In this document: in pieces, positions 41,615 to 50,800 of the stretch
Layout: each line of letters opens with the position of its first letter
Position numbering within the stretch: the stretch's first letter is position 1
Assembly (NCBI GenBank): GCA_033763555.1
Contig: JANRKK010000036.1
Coordinates: 1-64,000 of the forward strand
DNA: 64,000 nt
From: JALYJG01 sp033763555
GTDB lineage: Bacteria; Pseudomonadota; Alphaproteobacteria; UBA9219
Direction of reading: 5' to 3'
Program-made: the position numbers and the translations under genes
The notes under the pieces: model-generated
Seen by the model: the letters and a program-made list of their open reading frames with translations, nothing else
Told to the model about the DNA's origin: nothing
The model's database searches: none

Positions 41615-42886
41615 TTACCCGGCTTGGGCGGATGCCGCCCAGGGTGGCAGGGCTTCCCAGCCCATCTGCTCGGCCACCGAAATGCGGCGGCGCACCACGG
41701 CATAATCACCCCCCGAGACCATGATTTCGGGGATAAGGGCACGGCCGTTATAGGCCGAAGCCATGGCGCTGCCATAGGCCCCCGCGAAGGCAATTGCCAC
41801 CAGATCGCCCGCCGCCAGATCTGGCAATTCGTAAGCCTCGCCGAACAAATCGGCCGTCTCGCAAACCGGGCCAACGACATCCCATGTCAGGCGCGATGCG
41901 GAAGATTCACGCACGGGCTGGATGCCATGCCGTGCGCCATACATGGCCGGACGCACCAGATCATTCATGCCTGCATCGATGATAAGGAAGTTTTTGGTAA
42001 CGGCTTTTTTCGCATGGGTGACACGGCTGACCAGCATGCCTGCCGTCCCCACCAGCAAACGTCCCGGCTCGAAAGCCAATTTGCAATTCAGGGGGCCCAG
42101 AATATCGCGCACGAGTTTTGCGTAATCCGCCAGCGATGCGACTTTCTCGCCGCGATAGGGAATATTCAACCCGCCACCGAGATCAAGCCGCTCGATCGTC
42201 ACGCCACACGTGCGCCAGTCCTGCACCAGTCTGGCCAGACGCTCGAACGCTATGCGAAAAGGGCCGTGATCGCTGACATTCGAGCCGATATGCATGGCAA
42301 AGCCTTTGAAAGCGAGGTCGGGCAGGGTGGTTGCCAGCTTCACGGCTTCATCCAGTTGTGCAGGCTCGATGCCGAATTTGCTTTCCTTATGGCCCGTCGC
42401 GGTTTTGTCCCAGGTTCCAGCGGCAACATCCGGATTGACGCGCAACGCCACGGGCGCCGTGCGGCCCAGTTCCACCGCAACCTGGCTGATCAAACGCAAT
42501 TCGGGAATGGATTCGACATTCAGCTGGTGCAACCCGGCGATCAGGGCTGCCGTGATTTCATTGCGATCTTTGCCGACGCCGGAGAAAACGATTTTTTCAG
42601 GATGCACGCCGGCCGCCAGCGCGCGCTCCATCTCGCCGATGGACGTAATGTCGGCTCCTGCGCCGCATGCGGCCAGTGTTTGAATCACCGCCTGATTGGC
42701 ATTGGCCTTGACGGCATAGCAGATCAGCGGTTTTTCGCCCGCAAAAGCATCGGCGAAGTTTTTGTAATTCGCCTGCAACTGCGCCGTGGAATAAACATAG
42801 AAAGGCGTGCCGACCTCAGCCGCCAGCGCCTCAAGCGAAACCGATTCAGCGGACAGAGCCCCGCCGCGATAGGAAAAAGCGGTCAT
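41615..42886 (-). CDS. lysA: Diaminopimelate decarboxylase
   Basis: PLP-dependent enzyme that converts meso-diaminopimelate to lysine, the final lysine biosynthetic step. 423 residues. The PLP lysine lies in ICYAVKANANQAV (~residue 58), the glycine-rich phosphate loop in LDLGGGLNIPY (~residue 238), the EPGR motif in LAFEPGRLLVGTAG, and the active-site Cys in GPVCETADLFG (~residue 345). GAYGSAMASAYNGR near the C-terminus is also canonical. It starts seven bases after the small lipoprotein gene, with which it is surely cotranscribed. Confidence 0.96.
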   Translation of the reverse strand: MTAFSYRGGALSAESVSLEALAAEVGTPFYVYSTAQLQANYKNFADAFAGEKPLICYAVKANANQAVIQTLAACGAGADITSIGEMERALAAGVHPEKIVFSGVGKDRNEITAALIAGLHQLNVESIPELRLISQVAVELGRTAPVALRVNPDVAAGTWDKTATGHKESKFGIEPAQLDEAVKLATTLPDLAFKGFAMHIGSNVSDHGPFRIAFERLARLVQDWRTCGVTIERLDLGGGLNIPYRGEKVASLADYAKLVRDILGPLNCKLAFEPGRLLVGTAGMLVSRVTHAKKAVTKNFLIIDAGMNDLVRPAMYGARHGIQPVRESSASRLTWDVVGPVCETADLFGEAYELPDLAAGDLVAIAFAGAYGSAMASAYNGRALIPEIMVSGGDYAVVRRRISVAEQMGWEALPPWAASAQAG

Positions 42887-42893
42887 TAAACTC

Positions 42894-43076
42894 TCAGGGT
42901 TTCGGATCAGTGGCCGGATCGGGATAGGTCAGCGGAAAATTGTCGTTGGTCGTGCCGGGCGGCGGATCGACCGCGCCGGGCTTCTTGCCGCAGGAAGCCA
43001 ACATCAACCCGAACGCCACAAGCGCCAGGGCACGCAACGCCCGGTTTGCTTGTTCTTTGCGCGTATCGTCTGGCAT
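42894..43076 (-). CDS. Small LptM-like lipoprotein
   Basis: 60 residues. A hydrophobic signal with lipobox (LALVAFGLMLASCGKKP, Cys ~29) is followed by a short Pro/Asp-rich tail (VDPPPGTTNDNFPLTYPDP). Small lipoproteins with an SCGxKGPLxxP-like start, immediately upstream of lysA, are the LptM (YifL) family, which assists LptD maturation. Here the start of the mature part is CGKKPGAVDPP, a fair but not perfect match. argH, which often precedes it in alphaproteobacteria, is not present; the divergent tlpA-like gene lies directly upstream. Confidence 0.7.
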   Translation of the reverse strand: MPDDTRKEQANRALRALALVAFGLMLASCGKKPGAVDPPPGTTNDNFPLTYPDPATDPKP

Positions 43077-43111
43077 AATGCGGCCTCTTCAGGATGGAGG
43101 GGCAGCATAAA

Positions 43112-43654
43112 ATGTTCCGGCGGCTTTTCGCAATCACTCTCTTTCTGGCATGCACAGGCATGGCACAGCCTGCCGGAGCCAATGATTTCGCGGGCCGCTT
43201 CGCACTGGCCGAGGTGCGCAAACCCGTTCCCTCCTTCATTTTTCAGGACGGCCAGGGCCGTGAAACCGACCTCAAGGCTTTCCGCGGGCGCTATGTCTTG
43301 CTGAATCTCTGGGCCACATGGTGCGCGCCCTGCGTGCGGGAAATGCCTGCGCTTGATGCGCTGCAGGCCCGTTTCGGCAAACAGAGACTAAGCGTGATCG
43401 CACTGACGCAGGATCGCGACGGGCTGGCCGTGGCCAAGGGTTTTTTCAACCGCTATGACATTAAAAATCTGGGCGTTTATGCCGACGGCGCAGGGCGTGC
43501 GGGCTCCATTCTTGGTATTTCCGGATTGCCGACGACTCTGCTTATCGACCCGCAGGGGCGTGAGATCGGGCGCGTTTCCGGCAACGCCGAATGGGACGCC
43601 CCGGACACCATCGCCTTTCTTGAAGCGCGGATGTTGAAGGTCGCTACAAGATAA
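43112..43654 (+). CDS. TlpA-like thiol:disulfide oxidoreductase
   Basis: About 180 residues. Signal peptide (MFRRLFAITLFLACTGMAQPAGA) and then a periplasmic thioredoxin fold of the TlpA/ResA type. The redox motif is NLWATWCAPCVREMPALD (CAPC), and the cis-proline loop is SGLPTTLLIDPQGREIGRVSG. It probably keeps cysteines of cytochrome-assembly or other periplasmic proteins reduced. The ATG at 43112 gives the proper signal peptide; the ATG at 43094 lies within a GGAGG-rich leader that serves better as ribosome-binding site. Converges on hslU with an 11-base overlap. Confidence 0.9.
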   Translation: MFRRLFAITLFLACTGMAQPAGANDFAGRFALAEVRKPVPSFIFQDGQGRETDLKAFRGRYVLLNLWATWCAPCVREMPALDALQARFGKQRLSVIALTQDRDGLAVAKGFFNRYDIKNLGVYADGAGRAGSILGISGLPTTLLIDPQGREIGRVSGNAEWDAPDTIAFLEARMLKVATR

Positions 43655-44960
43655 ATTTCGACAGGTCGGTGTTTTTGGCGAAATCGCCCAGCTTGCCCTG
43701 CACATAGGCAGCATCGATCGTCACCGCGGATTTCAGCTTGTCGCTAGCCTCGAAGCTGATGTCCTCCAGCAAACGTTCCAGCAAAGTGTGCAGGCGCCGG
43801 GCGCCTATATTTTCAACGCTGGTATTCACCTCGGCCGCGAGACGGGCGATTTCGTCAATCGCATCTTCCGTGAAATCGAGCGTAACATTCTCCGTCGCCA
43901 TCAGCGCCTTGTACTGCTTCACAAGGCTGGCTTCCGGTTCGGTCAGAATGCGGCGGAAATCCTCGCGTGTCAGAGCTTTCAACTCCACACGGATCGGCAG
44001 GCGGCCCTGCAATTCCGGCAGCAGATCCGACGGCTTCGCCAGATGGAACGCGCCGGACGCGATGAAAAGAATATGGTCGGTGCGCACGGTGCCGTATTTG
44101 GTGGACACCGTGGTGCCTTCGATCAGCGGCAGCAGATCGCGTTGCACACCTTCGCGGCTGACATCGCCGCCGCGGAAATGATCGGAACGCGAGGCGATCT
44201 TGTCGATTTCGTCAAGGAAAACGATGCCGTTCTGCTCCACAGCCTCAAGCGCTGTCGCTGTTACTTTATCCTGATCCAGCAATTTGTCGGCTTCTTCTTC
44301 GCGCAAAACCTCGCGCGCTTCGGAGACTTTGAGCTTGCGCGGCTTGGTACGGTTGCCGCTGAAAGCCTTGCCCAGCATATCGCCGATATTCAGCATGCCC
44401 ATCTGCGCACCCGGCATACCCGGCACATCGAACATCGGCATGCCTTGCGAACCGCCATCCTGCACCTGAATTTCAATCTCGCGATCGTTCAACTCGCCAT
44501 CCTTCAGCATATGGCGGAATTTGGTGCGGGTTTCCGGTGTGGCGCTTTCGCCGACCAGCGCATCGATCAACCTTTCTTCGGCGGCTTCCTCAGCGCGGGC
44601 CGTGACATCCTTGCGCATACGCTCACGCGTTGTCTTGATGGCCACTTCGACCAGATCGCGGATGATTTGCTCCACATCGCGGCCGACATAGCCGACTTCG
44701 GTGAATTTCGTCGCTTCCACTTTGAAGAAAGGCGCTTGTGCCAATCGCGCAAGACGCCGCGCGATCTCGGTCTTGCCAATGCCCGTCGGGCCAATCATCA
44801 GAATATTTTTCGGCAGCACTTCCTCGCGCAGCCCTTCGGGCAATTGCTGCCGCCGCCAGCGGTTGCGCAAGGCCACGGCAACGGCGCGCTTGGCATCGGC
44901 CTGGCCAATGATAAAACGGTCAAGTTCGGAAACGATTTGACGGGGCGAAAGCTGGGTCAT
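43644..44960 (-). CDS. hslU: ATP-dependent protease ATPase subunit HslU
   Basis: AAA+ unfoldase that feeds substrates to the HslV peptidase (ClpYQ). 438 residues. The N-terminal SPRQIVSELDRFIIGQADAKRAVAVALRNRWRR signature is split here by its own conserved blocks: FIIGQADAKRAVA, Walker A GPTGIGKTEIAR (~residue 57) and Walker B NGIVFLDEIDKIA (~residue 243). The variable I domain holds an HslU-typical LLEDISFEASD at the C-terminal end, and the last residues LSKFIL match the C-terminal tail that docks into HslV. One base separates it from the hslV stop, so the two form an operon driven from the heat-shock-type promoter upstream of hslV. Confidence 0.97.
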   Translation of the reverse strand: MTQLSPRQIVSELDRFIIGQADAKRAVAVALRNRWRRQQLPEGLREEVLPKNILMIGPTGIGKTEIARRLARLAQAPFFKVEATKFTEVGYVGRDVEQIIRDLVEVAIKTTRERMRKDVTARAEEAAEERLIDALVGESATPETRTKFRHMLKDGELNDREIEIQVQDGGSQGMPMFDVPGMPGAQMGMLNIGDMLGKAFSGNRTKPRKLKVSEAREVLREEEADKLLDQDKVTATALEAVEQNGIVFLDEIDKIASRSDHFRGGDVSREGVQRDLLPLIEGTTVSTKYGTVRTDHILFIASGAFHLAKPSDLLPELQGRLPIRVELKALTREDFRRILTEPEASLVKQYKALMATENVTLDFTEDAIDEIARLAAEVNTSVENIGARRLHTLLERLLEDISFEASDKLKSAVTIDAAYVQGKLGDFAKNTDLSKFIL

Positions 44961-45521
44961 TTAGAGATCAATCGCTTCCAGAGTCACATTCGTGTTGGTG
45001 TAGACGCAAATCCCGGCGGCGATATCCAGCGCCTTGCGTGCAATCGCTTCGGCATCCATATCGGGACGGTCGATCAGCGCACGCGCCGCGGCCAGCGCAT
45101 AGGGCCCGCCCGAACCGATGCCGATGATACCGTCTTCCGGTTCCAACACATCGCCTGTGCCGGACAGGATCAGGCTGGTGGATTTATCGGCTACCGCCAT
45201 CATCGCTTCCAGCCGCCGCAAATAACGGTCGGTGCGCCAGTCCTTGGCCATCTCCACACAGGCGCGCATCAGCTGGCCCGGATGTTTTTCCAGCTTGGCT
45301 TCCAGCCGCTCGAAAAGGGCAAATGCATCGGCGGTCGCGCCCGCAAAGCCAGCGATCACATCGCCGTCCGTTCCGGATTTCAAACGCCGTACCTTGCGCG
45401 CGTTTGTCTTGATGACCGTACTGCCCATGGAGACTTGCCCGTCGCCCGCGATGACGGTTTTCTTGCCCTTGCGGATACCGATGATGGTCGTGCCGTGCCA
45501 GGATGGATTTTGTTCGCTCAT
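44961..45521 (-). CDS. hslV: ATP-dependent protease peptidase subunit HslV
   Basis: Threonine peptidase of the HslUV (ClpYQ) complex. 186 residues. A short N-terminal propeptide (~9-10 residues, ending in HG) precedes the catalytic threonine of TTIIGIRKGKKTVIAGDGQVSMG. RKVRRLKSGTDGDVIAGFAGATADAFAL and GIGSGGPYALAAARAL are also diagnostic. E. coli HslV has no such propeptide beyond Met; the longer form is common in alphaproteobacteria. The ATG is preceded by AGGGA seven bases upstream. First gene of hslVU. Confidence 0.97.
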   Translation of the reverse strand: MSEQNPSWHGTTIIGIRKGKKTVIAGDGQVSMGSTVIKTNARKVRRLKSGTDGDVIAGFAGATADAFALFERLEAKLEKHPGQLMRACVEMAKDWRTDRYLRRLEAMMAVADKSTSLILSGTGDVLEPEDGIIGIGSGGPYALAAARALIDRPDMDAEAIARKALDIAAGICVYTNTNVTLEAIDL

Positions 45522-45549
45522 AGAATTTTCCCTGTAGAACCAGAAGATA

Positions 45550-45578
45550 AGATGGGGTCGGCGAAGGCCGCGCGCAAG
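45550..45578 (-). promoter_or_regulatory. Heat-shock sigma-32 (RpoH)-type promoter of hslVU
   Basis: Read on the minus strand, CTTGCG (45578-45573), 15 intervening bases and CCCCATCT (45557-45550) match the RpoH pattern CTTGNN-N13-17-CCCCATNT closely. The -10 element ends 28 bases before the hslV ATG. Confidence 0.75.
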
Positions 45579-45721
45579 GCCCGGTTAACCCCCGGTTTAC
45601 CATGGCTTTCTGAAAAGCCAGATGGCTCAAGGGCTTTATGCATTCTTAAGTTTTTAGGCAAATAATCGGCATATTAGCGCCAAATCATTTTTAAGCCCGG
45701 CCGGGGCAAGGAGAGAGGGCC

Positions 45722-45955
45722 ATGACATTATCGAAAGAATCCATCGACGCCCTCAGCGACCTGATCGAAAACCGCATCGCGCTGATGCATGTCGGCGACC
45801 GCGATGATCTGCGCGAAAAAGTCACGCTGCAACGCGCCCTGTGCGAATTGCGCGGCAAAGACCCCGCCGAGGATGGCATTCTGAAGAATTTCTCGGAAAT
45901 CCCCCGCCGCGGCCGCCGCCGCAAGGTCAGTGACATGCTGGGCGAGCAGGCTTAA
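45722..45955 (+). CDS. Hypothetical 77-residue protein
   Basis: Small cytosolic-looking protein with an acidic helical N-terminal half (SKESIDALSDLIENRIALMHVGDRDD) and a basic C-terminal half (FSEIPRRGRRRKVSDMLG). A GGAGAG ribosome-binding sequence lies directly upstream (45711-45716), and codon use is that of the core genes, which support it as real. The C-terminal Arg/Lys cluster could bind nucleic acid, but this is guesswork. It converges on the ELM1-family gene with a four-base overlap. Confidence 0.6.
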   Translation: MTLSKESIDALSDLIENRIALMHVGDRDDLREKVTLQRALCELRGKDPAEDGILKNFSEIPRRGRRRKVSDMLGEQA

Positions 45956-46983
45956 AGGCCGAGTTTCTGGCCGACTTTTGCCGCAACTTCCGGCAGCTCA
46001 TCAACATAAGGGCGTTGCGCCCGGTTTTTAGTTGGCCTTAGACTTTCACTATATGTGTAGCGATCCATCCAGCCCCATCGCTCCATTGTTTGGATGGTTT
46101 CATAAAGAGGATGACCCGACAATTCTCTCCGGAAATCGTAAAACCAAACTGGTTTTCTCGTGGCAAGGGCTTCTGACATCATGGAAAGCGAATCTGCTGT
46201 CACAAGAAAATGATCGGCCTGCCCAAGCAAGGCTTCGTAAGAGAAACGCTGATCGTCCAGGAAAATTCTGGGATTTCCACTTGTGTAGGAATGCAAAATA
46301 TCCCGGCCAATCTCGCCCGTGCGCCGTGAGGTCAGTACAAAAAGAGATCCGTCAAAATGTTCGGCAAGTTCACGCAGGTCTATGCCGAAATTCTGAAACA
46401 TTTTTTCGGTAATATCGGCATGTTCGTCAGAGCCTCCGACCAGAACAGCCATAATGGGACGGCGCATGGGGCTGAACAGATTTTCAGCCGCCGCGCGGAA
46501 GTGAGACAAAATATTTGGCGTCAAGCCATGGAGCGCAAGGCGTGTCGGAACAACATTGTCTCCATCTATCTTTTCGTGGGGCTGTGGAACAATGACATCA
46601 AACCGATTCAGATCGAAACGGTAATGCCCTGCCGTTCCGTTGGGATGCTGAATATGAACGATCTTCGTTGTGTTGCCACTTGCTTCCTTGATGCTGAGTG
46701 CCAGCGCCGACACTTCCGGCCGGGCGCTGACGACAATATCCGGCCATGGCGGCATGAGTTTCTGATCACCTTTGCAGATAACCCGCTCAACCCCTGACGG
46801 CGCAAGGCATTCCTGCCAGGTAACAGCGGTGTTGCTGCCGCCAACAAATTGTGGCGATTGAGGAAAGCAAGATGTAACAGCGGTTTCCGAACGCAGGCCC
46901 GGTACGACCAAAGCCTCTGCCAGCGCCACGGTCTGCCTCTGCGTCGCTTTATTCCCGTCCAGCGATAAAGTCCAAATATGCAT
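45952..46983 (-). CDS. ELM1-family protein (DUF1022, GT-B-like fold)
   Basis: 343 residues, typical of the ELM1/DUF1022 family, which is named after a plant mitochondrial fission factor but is common in alphaproteobacteria. Family segments: an N-terminal WTLSLDGNKATQRQTVALAEAL, PDIVVSARPEVSALAL, IVHIQHPNGT, DRFDVIVPQPHE-like (NRFDVIVPQPHEKIDGDN), MAVLVGGSDEHADITEKM, TSRRTGEIGRDIL and LVTADSLSMMSEALATRKPVWFYD. The fold is related to GT-B glycosyltransferases (MurG-like C-terminal D-S-x-S-M motif), so an envelope-glycan role is possible. It is more AT-rich than its neighbours. Its ATG is preceded by GAGAAGG. Confidence 0.85.
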   Translation of the reverse strand: MHIWTLSLDGNKATQRQTVALAEALVVPGLRSETAVTSCFPQSPQFVGGSNTAVTWQECLAPSGVERVICKGDQKLMPPWPDIVVSARPEVSALALSIKEASGNTTKIVHIQHPNGTAGHYRFDLNRFDVIVPQPHEKIDGDNVVPTRLALHGLTPNILSHFRAAAENLFSPMRRPIMAVLVGGSDEHADITEKMFQNFGIDLRELAEHFDGSLFVLTSRRTGEIGRDILHSYTSGNPRIFLDDQRFSYEALLGQADHFLVTADSLSMMSEALATRKPVWFYDFRRELSGHPLYETIQTMERWGWMDRYTYSESLRPTKNRAQRPYVDELPEVAAKVGQKLGL

Positions 46984-47120
46984 TGACTATAAACCTTCTC
47001 TTTTCCGGCACTATATAAGAAGAACAGCAGGTGTTTTTAGTTTCTTTTATGGTTAATGGCGGTAAAAAGGCGAAAATGGCCGGAAAAAGCACTTCACGTT
47101 AACCTCTTTTATTTATACAG

Positions 47121-47834
47121 ATGCATCTTATGCGCCCGTTTTTTCCTGCTCTGCTTTGCATCGCATTTGTTCTGGTATCGCCTGCGCGCGCACAAAATCC
47201 GCAGGAATGCGAATCCTATCCCGACGTTCCGGTAACGGTGAACCCGGTCTTTGAAAATCCAAAATATGATTTTTCGCAGGACATCGCCGCCATCCAGACG
47301 ATGGCGAAAGACTCGCAACGCAGCATCAGTGAAAAGCTGACACTCGGCCTGACGCGTTACGAACCGATGCTGGAGTTCCGCCTGCCGATGAAGGGCGTGA
47401 TCTTCCCCAACGGCCTGGCCTGCGCCCATGCCGAGCGGGCGGAGATCACCATCGGCTACCGGAATGTAACGGTCTATGTCGCCCGCGAAGTGCCGCAGGG
47501 AAGTTGCGGCTTCGGCGAGATCATGGCGCATGAGCAGAAGCATATCGACGTCAACAAGCAACTGCTGCAGGATTATGCGCCGATGATTCAGGAAAAGCTG
47601 CGCGCCTATCTGAGACTCAATGGCGTATTCCGGGAGCGCAACCCCGATTACGCCATGCAGCTTTTGCGTGAAAAGCTGCAGGAAATCGTCAATAGCCTGG
47701 GCCTGCAAATGATGGAGGACAATCACCGCCGCCAGCAGCAGGTCGACAATATGGATGAGTATCAGCGCATCACCCTGTCCTGCAACGGCCAGATGGCCTC
47801 GATCGCCGAGCATTTCCGCATGACGGGCCATTAA
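47121..47834 (+). CDS. Secreted protein with HExxH motif (putative zinc metalloprotease)
   Basis: 237 residues. The signal peptide (MRPFFPALLCIAFVLVSPARA-Q) shows export. The mature protein holds GEIMAHEQKHIDVNKQLL (~residues 132-149), where HEQKH is an HExxH zinc-binding motif inside a helix. The rest of the C-terminal half is helical and charged. Three to four cysteines (ECESYP, GLACAH, GSCGFG, LSCNGQ) fit disulfides in the periplasm. I do not recognise a named family, and a third zinc ligand cannot be fixed by eye. Start could also be nine bases later (47130). It precedes the alpha-2-macroglobulin-like gene by about 60 bases on the same strand. Confidence 0.65.
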   Translation: MHLMRPFFPALLCIAFVLVSPARAQNPQECESYPDVPVTVNPVFENPKYDFSQDIAAIQTMAKDSQRSISEKLTLGLTRYEPMLEFRLPMKGVIFPNGLACAHAERAEITIGYRNVTVYVAREVPQGSCGFGEIMAHEQKHIDVNKQLLQDYAPMIQEKLRAYLRLNGVFRERNPDYAMQLLREKLQEIVNSLGLQMMEDNHRRQQQVDNMDEYQRITLSCNGQMASIAEHFRMTGH

Positions 47835-47896
47835 TCGCCTTTTTGTCCTTGCCGCCTGTTTTACTTTTGCTCCCACTTTGCTAGTGAAGGGCGGTG

Positions 47897-50800
47897 ATGC
47901 GCGGTTTGTTTCCTGTTCTCCGGCTTTTGGCTCTCCCAGCCCTTTTGATTCTGCCCGGTTTTGCCGCGGCCCAGGAAGGCGGCGACGGAACCCTGCATGT
48001 GCTGCGCCCCGTCATTCACGCGGAACGCGAAAAGGCCGAGCTGTGTCTGGAATTTGACCATGATCTCGATCCCGACAATGGTGCGCGGCTTGGCGCAGGC
48101 GCGCATCTGAAGGCCGGACGCAAAACCACGGCGTTGACCTCATCAAGTGCCAGCAGCGCCGGACGGCTTCTGTGTGTGCAGGGGCTTGAGCATGGGCAGG
48201 ATTACCGTCTGAGTATCGCCAGCCTGCGCGGCGCAAAGGGCGAGAAGCTGGACGGGCCTTACAATCTGAGTTTTTCCATTCCCGATCGTCGTGCTTCCTT
48301 GGTGTTTGCAGGAGCAGGTGGCGGTTTTGTGCGCTGGCAGGGGAAAAACCCGGTGCTGCGCGCCATGAATGTACCGCAGGCGGATATCGAGCTTTACCGC
48401 GTGAGCGACCCGGCTTTCATGGCGCAGGCCTGGCGGGAAAAACAGCAAACCTCGCTGGCGCCTTCGGAAAGCGCCTATCTCGCGCGCGAACGCGGCACCT
48501 TGCTGTGGAAGGGTGCCCTGGTTCTTGGCGATGCGCGCAATCAGGATATGGAGCAGAAAATTCCCCTGCGCGCCGTTGCGGGCGATATGCCGCCGGGGCT
48601 TTATCTGCTGGTAGCGCATGGCGACAAGGCGGAAAGCGAAGATGAAGATTCTGGCCCCGCGCCAATGGCGGCTGTCTGGCTGCTGCATTCTGATCTGAAA
48701 CTTAACGCTCTACGCGATACAAAAGGCTTTTACGCCCTGGCGGAAACAGGGGATGCTCCCGCGAAAGATGTTCAACTGCTGGTCTTCGACCGCAAAGGGC
48801 AAAGTCTTTCGGAAGGCAAAAGCGGTGATGACGGCGTTGCGTTTTTTCCCTTCTCTGCTGACAAGGCTCCGAACGCGGCGCTGATCACGGGCCTCACCGC
48901 CGCAGGCGATGTTGATTTTGTCAATCTGGACTCAGCGGAAACACAGCGTCTGGCGCTGACACGCAGCGAGATTGCGCTAACAACCGATAAGCCTTTCTAT
49001 CCGCCGGGCACGGACGCTTCGGTCACGCTGACAGCGCATGATATTTTTGGAAAAGCCATGCCTGTCTCCGGCAGCACATTAAAACTGCTGCGGCCTGACA
49101 AAAGCCTTTATGCAAGCCTGCCCGTGCCCAACGGCGACTCCTCAGGAAGCGCAAAAATCCCGCTTTCTGTTCCAGCTGCCAGCGGTGTCTGGCCTCTTGT
49201 ATGGCAGAGCGCGGATGGCGCAGTACTGGCCGAAAATGTCCTGCGCGTTGCCTCAAGCCGCGATGCGCCACGTTTTGAGATGAGCGCCGACCGCGCCATG
49301 CTATCGCCGGAAGGTGAGGTTCATCTTGCGGTGAAAAGCCTGACCCATGACGAAAAGCCTGCGCCTTTTCTGCCGGGACGGATTTTTGTGTCCTGGGCTG
49401 TTCCCGACCGGGCCTTTCCCGGCTGGGACAATTACCGCTTCGGAACAGGCGCGGCCAATGCAAGCGATGCTACAGCGGTCGCTTCCTTCATCACCGATGA
49501 TAAAGGCGCAGCCCATCTGCGCCTGAAACTGACACCGCCTGAAAATACTCCGGCTTTGCGCAGCGCCATTCTCAACCTGCAACCTGCGCCGGGCGCCGAA
49601 GCCGCAGCGCCGAAGCCGCTCGCGCTGCCCATGGCGCCGCGGGACTTTACCATTGGCGTCAAGCCGTTGGCCGCTGATGGGCGTTTCGCTGAAAATGGTG
49701 CGGCGCGATTCAGTATTGTGGCGCTCGATATTGAAGGCCGTCGCCGTGCCGTTGATAGTCTGACTTATCAAATCTATGAGGAAGGCCGCAGTTTTGAGTG
49801 GTATCAGAGTGAAGGGCGCTGGAGCTACAGGCCGCAGCAGCAGAAGCGCCGTATCGGCGGCGGCCCCCTGACGCTGGATGCTGATGGCGAAAACATCATC
49901 GACTGGCCCGTAACGGCGGGCAGCTACCGTTTGGAAATCACCCGCGCAACAGGCGGCATGCTGGCCGCCGTGAATTTCAGCGCGGGCTGGGCCGAAGCCG
50001 AAACACAAGCTTCCAGCCGCTTACCGCTGAATCTTTCGGCCTCCTCCAAAATTTTGAAGCCGGGACAGGCAGCGATTTTGCGCTTCACGCTCGACAAGCC
50101 TTCCATGGTCAATATTTTTATCGGCGATGATCATGTTCGCAAGGTTGCGCATCAGTTCATGCCCGCGGGCGCACATGAATTTTCCTTCACGCCCGAGAAA
50201 AACTGGGGACGGCAGATCACGGCACGAGTTGAAATGCGCGGCTTTGCAGGCGAACTGATCCTGCCCCTCACGCCCGATGGAAAAGAACCTGCTGAAACAA
50301 CGGCAGAAGAATCAGGTGAAGCCCTGAAGCTCAGCGCGCAATTCCCCGCTTTTCTTCGCGCGGGGGATTCCGCAAATCTTTCCCTGAGGCTGGAAGGCGG
50401 CAAGATTCCAGAAGGCTCGTACCGCTATGCGGTGAGCGCCGGAGCCGATGGCAAAATCACGAATGGCGGCGGCACCGTGGCTCTCGCGCCCGGACGGGCA
50501 AGGGATATCGTTTTTACCCTGAAAGCCTCACAACCCGGCACCGCATCGATCAAGGCGGAAATCTCAGGTCCTGCGCGCATGCATGCCAGCGCCACATGGT
50601 CGCTTCCCATTGCTGGGCAGGATACGGTTTTGAAAGTCGTTGGCGAAGATACCTTAAGGCCGGAAGAATCCTGGCCGCCTGCGGCGGGCAAAAAAAGCGC
50701 GGCGAAAACTTTGGGTGATTTTATCCTGATTGGTGCGCGGCCTTTGTTTGATACGCCGATTTTGCTCTCAGATGTCCTGAACGCACCGCCTGTGACGACC

